DNA of 8,149 nucleotides. Source: Anaerolineae bacterium. Lineage in GTDB: Bacteria > Chloroflexota > Anaerolineae > B4-G1. The position numbers and the translations under genes are program-made. The notes under the pieces were generated by a model. That model did not search any database. It was not told the origin of the DNA and worked only from the letters and a program-made list of their open reading frames with translations. Below are positions 1 to 5,343 of this stretch, piece after piece (within the stretch, counting starts at the first letter, position 1; each line of letters opens with the position of its first letter). The stretch covers positions 1 through 8,149 of the forward strand of contig JAUWOI010000180.1 of the NCBI GenBank assembly GCA_030612185.1, read 5' to 3'.

Positions 1-62
1 CAGACTACCTGACCGAACAGGGGAATTGTCAGGACACACTCCTTTCATTGTGTTAGGTTAAT
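1..62. other. Left-edge non-coding sequence with a small inverted repeat
   Basis: CCTGAC (8-13) and GTCAGG (28-33) form a 6-bp inverted repeat with a 14-base loop. A Shine-Dalgarno-like AAAGGAG on the minus strand (39-45) sits inside a minus-strand ATG frame (48 down to the edge). That ATG has no ribosome binding site of its own, and the AAAGGAG is followed at normal spacing only by a CTG. A downstream gene, possibly the DGR machinery, could start just outside the window, but nothing here proves it. Confidence 0.3.
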
Positions 63-89
63 GGTCTTCGGTTCACGCAACCAGAAGCC
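63..89 (-). other. Imperfect hairpin 8 bases after the SIR2-STAND-FGE stop codon
   Basis: On the plus strand CTTCGGTT (66-73) pairs with AACC (79-82) and GAAG (84-87), around the loop CACGC and a single bulged A at 83. GG at 63-64 can add two pairs with CC at 88-89 across a bulged T at 65. No T-run follows on the minus strand, so it is a poor intrinsic terminator. DGR targets commonly carry a hairpin just downstream of the initiation-of-mutagenic-homology site, and this position fits that. The alternative is an ordinary mRNA 3' stem. Confidence 0.45.
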
Positions 90-96
90 CAGAAAC

Positions 97-3000
97 TCAC
101 CGTCCTGGCGCAACACCAGCACACCGAAACCCGATGTTGTAGATACGATAGGAGGGCGTGTAGCCGTAGCGATAGGCCACGCGGACGAGGCTCCAATAGT
201 AGCGGAACGAGCCCCCGCGCAACACCTTGTAACGTCCACCATCGGGACCTGGTGGGTTGCTGTCTGGTGAGACGTCATAATAGTCACGATCATACCAGTC
301 ATTGACCCACTCCCAGACGTTGCCCGCCATATCCTCCGCCCCGCACCAACTGGCGCCCTCCGGGTTAGAGCCTACAGCAGTTGTATCATCCACACAGCCG
401 GAATAGTTTGCCTTGTCGCAGTCTGGCGCATCGTTGCCCCAGGGATAGATGCGCCCCTCCAGCCCTCGCGCCGCGTACTCCCACTCCGCCTCCGTCGGCA
501 GACCGTCTCCGATCCACTCACAGAACGTCTGCGCGTCGTACCAGGAGACGTAGACAACCGGGTGATCGGCGTAGGCCGGATCTGAATAATGCTGGAGTCC
601 CCCCGGCTCGTCGCAGATCGTGACACGCACGCACTGGCCGTACTGGGCATTGGTGATTTCGTACTTGCTGATGCGAAAGGCGTCCACGTAGACCGGGTGT
701 TGAGGCATCACATCACCGTATGCACCAGAATCCACTTCCGGGTTGGAACCCATCATGAACTCCCCGGCGCGCACGTCCACCCACTTGATGTCGGGCTTGG
801 GCGTCAACCAGCGCGGCCCCCAAATGATCAGGGCGATAATCAAGGCTCCCACTAACATGCCAGCTAGTGGCAGCGCCACGCGCCGCATCAGGCGCGGTGA
901 GCGGCTCAGGGCCAATCGCAGTCGTTGCCTGCGCGGCAGGTACGGACGCAATACCCACAGTGCGTCGGAAGCGCGCGTGCGTTCCACGCCCCGCGCCTGT
1001 CGCCAGCACACCGCCAGCCGGGCCGCCAAAGCACGAACACGCTGTGCCTCAATTGGCTCAACGTTGCCGTCCGCAGTGCTCAGGCTCTGACGGGCTGGCT
1101 CGCCCTGCGGTGTTAAGAGCGCTTCCTGGGTCAGCGTCAGCGCCTGCTCTCCGTTCTCCACCCGCACCAGCCAATCCCCCACCGACCGCCCGTGGCGCAG
1201 CGCGCTGCGCAGCATCAATTCCTGCGCCTCCGCACCTAGTCGCAGCCGGTCGCGCTGTCCGTCAATCAACGCAAAGGTCTCAGCCGAAAGCAACGCTCCG
1301 AAGCGCTGCCAGTTATCCACGCCCTGCCGCAGCAATTCCTCCGCTTCTTTGCGGGCCACGGCTTCTGGGCTTAGCGTTATTTCAGCAATCAGGTATTCGT
1401 GAGCCAGTTCGTAGGCCCGCCCGGCCGCCTCTGTGCGTTCTACAGGGCGCAGCAGCCGCGCCCACACCAACTTCTCCAAAACAGGCTGCAAATCAGATGC
1501 ATCCACCCCCAGTGCCATGGCCAGTTCGTCGCCGGATTTCACCGCCTTGGTGGATTGCGAGGTCACCAATTCCTCCAGCGCGTCGCGGGCCAGCGGTCGC
1601 TCGTCGCTACCCAACCGGGCCAATTCGTCGTCCAGGTACTTCTGCAGCACGCCACGGGCGCCGCCTAGCCGCTCGTACGCCGCCAGCGTGATCTGGCGTT
1701 CGCCAGACCCCAGCCCGTCGTACAGCGCACTGCACACAATCTGCAACTGGGGCGGCATCACTGCTGCTCCCTCGCGTCCCGTCAGGTCGTCCAACAACTG
1801 TTTGACCAGCGCCGGCTCGTAGCTCACTCCCAGCCGCTCAACCGGCGCGCTGGTCGCCTGGCAGGCCTGGTCGCGGGTCAGGGGCAACAACCGCATGCGG
1901 ATGCGGAACACCTCGGGGATGCGCCCTTCAATCTCGCTCACCGATGCCAGCCAGTCCTCGCGCAGGCTCAGCACCACTTTGACCGGCACATCGCGGGTCT
2001 CGTACAGCATCCCCAACTCGGCGATGAAGGCCGCGCGAAACTCGGGGCTCAACCGGATGAAAAACTCCTCGAATTGATCGAGGACGATGACCAGCGTGCG
2101 GCCCAGCGCTTTGGTCGCCCCGTCGAGGAAGTCCACCAGCAACCCGTCTTCGGGCAGATCGGCCTCTGGCAGCCTTCGTCGCACCACACGACGGATGACG
2201 AGGGCCGGGTCCTCCAATGCCCGCACGTAAGCGATCTCGTAGGGCGGCTCGGCGTTCTCAAGTCGGGGCACGGCTCCGGCCAGCAGCAGCGAGGTCTTGC
2301 CTACACCCGAAGCGCCGTACAACAGCACCAAGCGGTGGGCGTGAATCAACGAACTCAGCGTCTGCGTCTCCTGCCGTCGCCCGAAGAAGATGGCCGTGTC
2401 TCTGGCCTCGTAGTAGTCGAGAAGTTTGTAAGGGCGCTCAGGCAGAGGCACGGTGGGTTCCTCGACGAGCATTGGTGGGACAGCAGGGGCCGGCCTTGCA
2501 CGGGCCGCCAGTTGCTCGGTGAGTGCTTCCAGGAAGGCCGTGGCGTCGGCCTCAACCACGTCTATGCCGTGGCGCTCACACCAGCGGCACACCCTCGGCG
2601 GCGGCGTTTCCCCGAAAGCGTAGGCACGCCGGGCGTAATCGTCCAGTGGGGTAGTCACCTTGCGGTACAGCCGCTTGAAGTGCGGGTCGGCCAGGTCGTA
2701 GCCCACGAACAGGATCGTCTTGCGGGCCAGGTACCCCTGCAGCACCACCGAGATGCTGGCCTGACCCTCGAAGAAGGTTTCGTAGTCGTCCTCGGTCAAT
2801 ACCAGCGACTCAACCTGCTCCACCGATCCACGCAGTTTGTACAACTGTACATTGCGCTCATCCTCGAAGGCCACGTCCACGTTGCCGATGATCACGTCCA
2901 ACGGCCGCCTTGCTTCCTCGAAGGCTCTCTCCAGCCGCCGGTCGAGGCAGGTGGTGGCCAATACGTTGCAGTCGGTCAGCCCGGCGATCAAACGATGGGC

Positions 3001-3267
3001 CTGTTGTGGCTCATCGCCACGCTCCTCCAATTGGTCGCGCAGGAACTGGGCCAGCGTCTGCCGTCCTTTTTCGTCCTCATAAGACTGAGCCACTTCAGGG
3101 AAAGAGAGTTCACCTTCATCGGTCACGTTACACCGGGCAGCCAACTGGGCCACCAAACGGTCTATGACCGCTTGTCCCTCCGCATCGCGCGTGATGCGCT
3201 CACCGATGAATAACAGCGCGTTGCCCCGTTCAAATTGCTCCAGTAGTTCTTTGGGAATGAGTATCAT
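97..3267 (-). CDS. SIR2-like / nSTAND1 NTPase / transmembrane / FGE-fold fusion, putative DGR target and conflict-system receptor
   Basis: A 1056-residue multidomain protein. Residues 1-250 are SIR2-like: KLRGS at 144-148, LVLTEDDY at 155-162, and VGYDLADPHFKRL at 188-200. The NAD-site residues are replaced: GERIT at 22-26 where GAGxS is usual, C107 in TTCLD for the Asn of TTNYD, and R146 in KLRGS for the catalytic His. Residues 278-640 are an nSTAND1 P-loop NTPase, with Walker A GASGVGKTS at 318-326 (K324), Walker B LVIVLDQFEE with D397, and LRED at 435-438. An Arg-rich stretch (779-796) precedes one membrane helix at about 797-817, predicting N-in/C-out topology. Residues 826-1050 have the FGE-sulfatase / C-type-lectin fold (GEFMMGS, PTEAEWEYAARG, GNVWEW, RGGS, NIGFR) with seven Cys but without the FGE catalytic CxxxxC pair. 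Residues 1021-1045 resemble a DGR variable region. The ATG has GGGAGGAG six bases upstream. Family knowledge: SIR2-STAND proteins act in phage defence. A defence or self-recognition receptor role here is inference. Confidence 0.9.
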   Translation of the reverse strand: MILIPKELLEQFERGNALLFIGERITRDAEGQAVIDRLVAQLAARCNVTDEGELSFPEVAQSYEDEKGRQTLAQFLRDQLEERGDEPQQAHRLIAGLTDCNVLATTCLDRRLERAFEEARRPLDVIIGNVDVAFEDERNVQLYKLRGSVEQVESLVLTEDDYETFFEGQASISVVLQGYLARKTILFVGYDLADPHFKRLYRKVTTPLDDYARRAYAFGETPPPRVCRWCERHGIDVVEADATAFLEALTEQLAARARPAPAVPPMLVEEPTVPLPERPYKLLDYYEARDTAIFFGRRQETQTLSSLIHAHRLVLLYGASGVGKTSLLLAGAVPRLENAEPPYEIAYVRALEDPALVIRRVVRRRLPEADLPEDGLLVDFLDGATKALGRTLVIVLDQFEEFFIRLSPEFRAAFIAELGMLYETRDVPVKVVLSLREDWLASVSEIEGRIPEVFRIRMRLLPLTRDQACQATSAPVERLGVSYEPALVKQLLDDLTGREGAAVMPPQLQIVCSALYDGLGSGERQITLAAYERLGGARGVLQKYLDDELARLGSDERPLARDALEELVTSQSTKAVKSGDELAMALGVDASDLQPVLEKLVWARLLRPVERTEAAGRAYELAHEYLIAEITLSPEAVARKEAEELLRQGVDNWQRFGALLSAETFALIDGQRDRLRLGAEAQELMLRSALRHGRSVGDWLVRVENGEQALTLTQEALLTPQGEPARQSLSTADGNVEPIEAQRVRALAARLAVCWRQARGVERTRASDALWVLRPYLPRRQRLRLALSRSPRLMRRVALPLAGMLVGALIIALIIWGPRWLTPKPDIKWVDVRAGEFMMGSNPEVDSGAYGDVMPQHPVYVDAFRISKYEITNAQYGQCVRVTICDEPGGLQHYSDPAYADHPVVYVSWYDAQTFCEWIGDGLPTEAEWEYAARGLEGRIYPWGNDAPDCDKANYSGCVDDTTAVGSNPEGASWCGAEDMAGNVWEWVNDWYDRDYYDVSPDSNPPGPDGGRYKVLRGGSFRYYWSLVRVAYRYGYTPSYRIYNIGFRCAGVAPGR
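121..222 (-). other. Putative diversity-generating retroelement variable region (VR) at the 3' end of the SIR2-STAND-FGE gene
   Basis: These codons cover the RGGS to GFRC part of the FGE fold. DGR targets of this fold typically have a template reading RGGSW, runs of Asn, VRVA, more Asn, TPSNR, Asn, NIGFR. Here the constant parts are intact (RGGS at 1017-1020, VRVA at 1028-1031, TPS at 1037-1039, NIGFR at 1044-1048). The expected Asn positions hold R1022, Y1023, Y1024, S1026, L1027, Y1032, Y1034, G1035, Y1036, Y1040, I1042 and Y1043. Their codons are CGC, TAC, TAT, AGC, CTC, TAT, TAC, GGC, TAC, TAT, ATC and TAC. All end in C or T, as adenine-specific mutagenesis of AAY codons would leave them. 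Exact VR boundaries cannot be set without the template repeat, which is not in this window. Confidence 0.62.
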
Positions 3268-3350
3268 CTTCTTCTCCTCCCGACGTGCTGACCGCCACGC
3301 CCGATCTCTTCGAGGATTTCGTATTTGTCGAGGCGCTTGGGTTCTGTCAT
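3264..3350 (-). pseudogene. 28-codon leader ORF encoding the N-terminus of a Hanks-type Ser/Thr kinase (truncated remnant or leader peptide)
   Basis: The frame reads MTEPKRLDKY, then EILEEIGRGG, then QHVGRRRR and stop. The first 20 residues are the usual start of bacterial Ser/Thr kinases, where KYEILEEIGRGG leads into the glycine-rich ATP loop (GRGGFGxVY). Homology stops right after GRGG, and the last eight residues are low-complexity sequence made by the purine-rich ribosome binding site of the next gene. The TGA overlaps the ATG of the SIR2-STAND gene as ATGA, in a different frame, so the two may be translationally coupled. A weak AAGGTGGG lies before its ATG. No other kinase sequence is present. 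It could be a 5' scar left when a SIR2-STAND body replaced a kinase body in a kinase-FGE gene, or a shared 5' expression cassette. The kinase match is clear by eye; its meaning is inference. Confidence 0.68.
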
Positions 3351-3530
3351 TGTGCTACCCACCTTCCCACCAGGACAGGTCTTCTGCCGCGATCATGTAC
3401 GCAGAAGGCCGCCCCCTGCGTGGGACGGCCCCTCGTGGTACACTTGGGGATACCAGGGCGCGCCCACGGTCCCGGTCATCGCCTCGGGCTCCCGAAAAGA
3501 GACGAGGCGCTCTTATCCTTCTGGCATAGC
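3351..3530 (-). promoter_or_regulatory. Long structured 5' leader with several hairpins
   Basis: Three stems can be drawn. The strongest pairs GGCCGCCCC (3407-3415) with GGGACGGCC (3422-3430): nine pairs with one G-U and a 6-base loop. CTTCTGC (3381-3387) pairs with GCAGAAG (3401-3407) and shares its end with the first. CGCCTCG (3480-3486) pairs with CGAGGCG (3503-3509). A 10-bp palindrome GGGCGCGCCC lies at 3456-3465. None is followed by a T-run on the minus strand, so intrinsic termination is not shown. I recognise no known riboswitch class. The structures could terminate read-through from the HEAT operon or regulate the downstream gene. Confidence 0.45.
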
Positions 3531-3533
3531 CTC

Positions 3534-3562
3534 AGTATAGTGCAATTTGGCGCGAAGGTCAA
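3534..3562 (-). promoter_or_regulatory. Sigma70-type promoter for the leader ORF and SIR2-STAND gene
   Basis: On the minus strand a -35 TTGACC (3557-3562) and a -10 TATACT (3534-3539) are separated by exactly 17 bases. The expected start near 3527 gives a leader of about 175 bases before the kinase-like ORF and about 260 before the SIR2-STAND ATG. The promoter begins seven bases after the stop codon of the HEAT-repeat gene, so the large gene has its own transcription start. Confidence 0.7.
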
Positions 3563-3568
3563 CCGGTG

Positions 3569-4159
3569 CTATGGCTGGATAAGCACCAGCCCCACCCCCA
3601 TTCGTTCCAACGCTTCTTCCGCGTAGTAAGTTACGATGGCGCTGGGGTCGTCGAGCGCGGCGCAGAGGGCGGGGATGGCCTCTTCGGGCTGGATGATACT
3701 CAGCGCGCGGGCCGCACCCGCCCGGGCCAGCACATCTCCCTCCTGCAGCGCGGCGACGAGGGCCGGGACGGCGGGCGGGCCGATGCGGGCCAGGCCGTCG
3801 GCGGTGATGCGGGAGACGAAGGGGCTGGGGTCGGACAGGCAGCGCACCAGTCCGTCCACCGCTTCCGCGGCCTGCAGTTCTCCCAGCCCTTGAGCGGCGC
3901 AAGCGCGCACGTCGGCATCGGGGTCGCTCAGGGCGGTGATAAGCAGTTGCCGGGCGGCGGAGGTGGCGACGGCGGCCAGTGCGCGGGCCGCCCACCAGCG
4001 ACAGTCGGGGTCGGGGTCGGCCAGGAGGTCGTGTAACGGGGGCAGCGCTGTCTCGCCCAGGTATCCCAGGGCCAACGCGGCTTCCTCGGTGCGGGCGTCG
4101 TCGCCGGCGGCGATAGCGTCCACGAACGGTTGCCAGAGGTTGTGGAAGTCGTCAGACAT
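3569..4159 (-). CDS. HEAT-repeat (PBS-lyase-like) protein
   Basis: 196 residues made almost entirely of about five tandem HEAT units of roughly 31 residues (about 22-52, 53-83, 84-114, 115-143, 144-175). Recurrent motifs are DPDxxxRxxAAxxL and AVPAL, for example DPDPDCRWWAARAL, DPDADVRACAAQGL and DPSPFVSRITADGL. Such alpha-solenoids are protein-binding scaffolds; those closest to phycobilisome lyases are widespread in non-photosynthetic bacteria without a lyase role. There is no signal peptide or membrane segment, so it is probably cytosolic. The ATG overlaps the stop of the upstream GIY-YIG gene by 8 bases, and GGAG lies 7 bases upstream, which supports this start and translational coupling. 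Partner unknown. Confidence 0.88.
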   Translation of the reverse strand: MSDDFHNLWQPFVDAIAAGDDARTEEAALALGYLGETALPPLHDLLADPDPDCRWWAARALAAVATSAARQLLITALSDPDADVRACAAQGLGELQAAEAVDGLVRCLSDPSPFVSRITADGLARIGPPAVPALVAALQEGDVLARAGAARALSIIQPEEAIPALCAALDDPSAIVTYYAEEALERMGVGLVLIQP

Positions 4160-4592
4160 TCAACTTCTCCTGCGACACGGGTTCACCCACGGCACGGGCG
4201 AAGGCCGCCAGGTCAGGTGGCACGGCGAAGTGGGTCAAATGGGCTGGACAGTGGCAATCAGAAGCGCCGAAGCGGGGCACAGGGATGGAAGCGCCGGGGG
4301 GCGTGGACAGCGCTGCGGCCCAGGCACATTCCTGTCGCCGGTGACCCTCTGTGTACCACACCTCGACCGGCTGAGCGTGGGCCCGCAGATAGTCCACGTG
4401 CCAGCGCAGGGGTTTGGAGGTCCTCAGGTGGCGGGCGAGACGGGCAGCCAGCCCGCCTGGCCCGCGGGCGCTGCCGGCGTAAGCGTACCAGCCGGACGGG
4501 AAGTGGAAGCAGCCCAGTCGCCCGACGGTGATGGTCATTGGACACGGCAGATGCAGAATCAGCACGTAGGTCCCAGGCCGGTCAGGAAGCAT
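4152..4592 (-). CDS. Stand-alone DUF123 GIY-YIG-like nuclease-family protein
   Basis: 146 residues from the chosen start. The GIY element is PGTYVLIL (6-13) and the YIG element is GWYAYAGSARG (34-44). The conserved Arg/His stretch is GLAARLARHLR (47-57) and the catalytic-Glu region is RRQECAWA (85-92). The family-specific C-terminal SDCHCPAHLTHF is present. DUF123 (COG1833) domains occur alone or fused to endonuclease III and are presumed to act on DNA; the substrate is not established. An in-frame start at 4697 would overlap the upstream membrane-protein gene by 116 bases and add 35 residues (Trp- and Pro-rich) unlike the family, so I prefer the ATG at 4592, which overlaps that gene by only 11 bases. 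The ribosome binding site before it is poor, fitting translation by coupling. Confidence 0.82.
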   Translation of the reverse strand: MLPDRPGTYVLILHLPCPMTITVGRLGCFHFPSGWYAYAGSARGPGGLAARLARHLRTSKPLRWHVDYLRAHAQPVEVWYTEGHRRQECAWAAALSTPPGASIPVPRFGASDCHCPAHLTHFAVPPDLAAFARAVGEPVSQEKLNV

Positions 4593-4812
4593 GCATCCGT
4601 CGCTGCCATATAGCACCGGCGCTCCAGGCCACGGCGCACCCCAGTGCCAGCAATACCCCTCCCAGCACATCGAAGGCGCGGATGGAGTGCTCCGCATCCA
4701 GGTGATAGAGCAGCGGGCCCTCGTAGGGATCAGGCAGGATGAGGGTCGTTAGTCCGCCCAGTAGCAGCAGCACAGCCAGCACTGCCAATAGGATCACCCG
4801 CCACTGAAGCAT
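4582..4812 (-). CDS. Small two-helix membrane protein of unknown function
   Basis: 76 residues. The first hydrophobic segment is residues about 6-26 and the second about 46-68, joined by a polar loop with DPYEGP and ending in basic WQRR. Both ends are probably cytoplasmic, given the basic residues at the C-terminus. GGAGG lies 10 bases before the ATG. It overlaps the GIY-YIG gene, so the two are probably co-transcribed. I do not recognise the family. The composition and length suit a real small integral membrane protein rather than a chance frame. Confidence 0.65.
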   Translation of the reverse strand: MLQWRVILLAVLAVLLLLGGLTTLILPDPYEGPLLYHLDAEHSIRAFDVLGGVLLALGCAVAWSAGAIWQRRMHAS

Positions 4813-4905
4813 CCTTTAATATCCTCCACCGGGTCGAGCCCACTGCAACCAACCAACCAACTAACTAACCATGTTAGTGGCTCAACCCTGTTGGTCTCTA
4901 TAGAA
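4813..4905. repeat. Intergenic spacer with tetranucleotide repeat and small hairpin
   Basis: Six tetranucleotide units occupy 4847-4870: AACC three times, AACT twice, then AACC. They are followed by ACTAAC (4864-4869) pairing with GTTAGT (4873-4878) around the loop CAT. A simple-sequence tract of this kind can slip in replication. No regulatory role is shown. The GGAGG at 4823-4827 serves the small membrane-protein gene. Confidence 0.5.
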
Positions 4906-5151
4906 CTACTCGGCTGGCGGCGGAACCGGCAGATCCTCGACGGCCACGCCGGTCCATTTATCCCCCTCCTCGATGAGCATCACGGGGATGTCGTCGCGGA
5001 TGGGATATTTGCGGCCGCAATCGGGCTCCTGGCAGACGAGCCAGCAATCGTGAAGCAGTTCCAGCCGGCCCGGGTCGTCGCCGGGCTTGCGCGTCTCGCC
5101 GCTGACGCAATAAGGGCAGCGCAGGATCTTCAGCAGGTCTTCGCTTACCAT
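4906..5151 (-). CDS. Trm112-family (UPF0434-like) zinc-ribbon protein
   Basis: 81 residues. The pattern LLKILRCPYC (6-15), then VCQEPDCGRKYPIRDDIPVMLIEE (39-62) is the Trm112/YcaR layout, with Cys12, Cys15, Cys40 and Cys45 as likely zinc ligands. Trm112 proteins activate methyltransferases in eukaryotes and archaea; the role of the bacterial members is less clear. Compared with compact relatives the two Cys pairs are separated by a slightly longer loop with an extra Cys36. The ATG at 5151 is chosen because AAGGAGG lies eight bases upstream. In-frame starts further up (5184, 5226) would add residues unlike the family and run into the promoter. It leads the group of small genes down to the HEAT-repeat gene, with a 93-base gap to the next. 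Confidence 0.85.
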   Translation of the reverse strand: MVSEDLLKILRCPYCVSGETRKPGDDPGRLELLHDCWLVCQEPDCGRKYPIRDDIPVMLIEEGDKWTGVAVEDLPVPPPAE

Positions 5152-5184
5152 CGTATCGGCCTCCTTGGTAGGTTTTGCTGGCAT

Positions 5185-5213
5185 AGTATAACACAAGGCG
5201 TCAATATGCCAAA
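5185..5213 (-). promoter_or_regulatory. Possible promoter of the Trm112-like gene
   Basis: On the minus strand a perfect TATACT -10 (5185-5190) has a weaker TTTGGC -35 (5208-5213) at 17-base spacing. The -35 touches the left arm of the heptamer repeat. The start would fall about 25 bases before the preferred ATG and just upstream of its AAGGAGG. Confidence 0.5.
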
Positions 5214-5296
5214 CGTCAAGCGTCAAACGTCAAAAGTGAAGTGAGATGACGTTTGACGTTTGACGTTTGACGTTTCACGTTTGACGCTTCACGTCC
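5211..5296. repeat. Inverted arrays of a 7-bp repeat (GACGTTT family)
   Basis: The right arm (5248-5296) is seven consecutive heptamers: GACGTTT four times, then CACGTTT, GACGCTT and CACGTCC. The left arm (5211-5245) holds the same heptamers reversed: AAACGTC, AAGCGTC, AAACGTC, AAAAGTG and AAGTGAG. The two arms could fold into one long stem around a short centre near 5246. It lies between the TPR lipoprotein gene and the Trm112-like gene and is not coding. It is not a CRISPR, because the units have no spacers. Confidence 0.85.
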
Positions 5297-5343
5297 TCGC
5301 AGGGGTGCCCATTGGCGCGGCAGACTCTGACCATTCACATGTT

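Noticed and set aside
1..48. Start of a further minus-strand gene (ATG at 48)
   Set aside because: Only 16 codons are visible, there is no ribosome binding site before the ATG, and the residues match no family I recognise.
867..1691. Plus-strand open frame of 274 codons
   Set aside because: Antisense to the nSTAND1 and membrane region; extreme Ala/Pro/Arg composition typical of a shadow frame.
2074..3213. Long plus-strand open frame of 379 codons
   Set aside because: It lies entirely antisense to the SIR2-STAND coding sequence, has no recognisable domain, is rich in His/Gln/Arg/Val in the manner of GC-rich antisense frames, and lacks a ribosome binding site.
3351..3375. T-box-like sequence (AAGGTGGGTAGCAC) in the leader
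   Set aside because: It only loosely resembles the T-box core, there is no specifier stem I can draw, and the downstream gene is not an amino-acid or tRNA-synthetase gene.
3407..3430. Intrinsic terminator of the HEAT-gene operon
   Set aside because: The hairpin is strong, but no T-run follows on the minus strand and it lies downstream of the next promoter, so it is described only as leader structure.
4593..4697. N-terminal extension of the GIY-YIG gene to an upstream ATG
   Set aside because: It would overlap the membrane-protein gene by 116 bases and adds Trp/Pro-rich sequence unlike the family; the ATG at 4592 immediately precedes the GIY element.
5211..5296. CRISPR array
   Set aside because: Units are 7 bp and contiguous, with no spacers, and are inverted around a centre.
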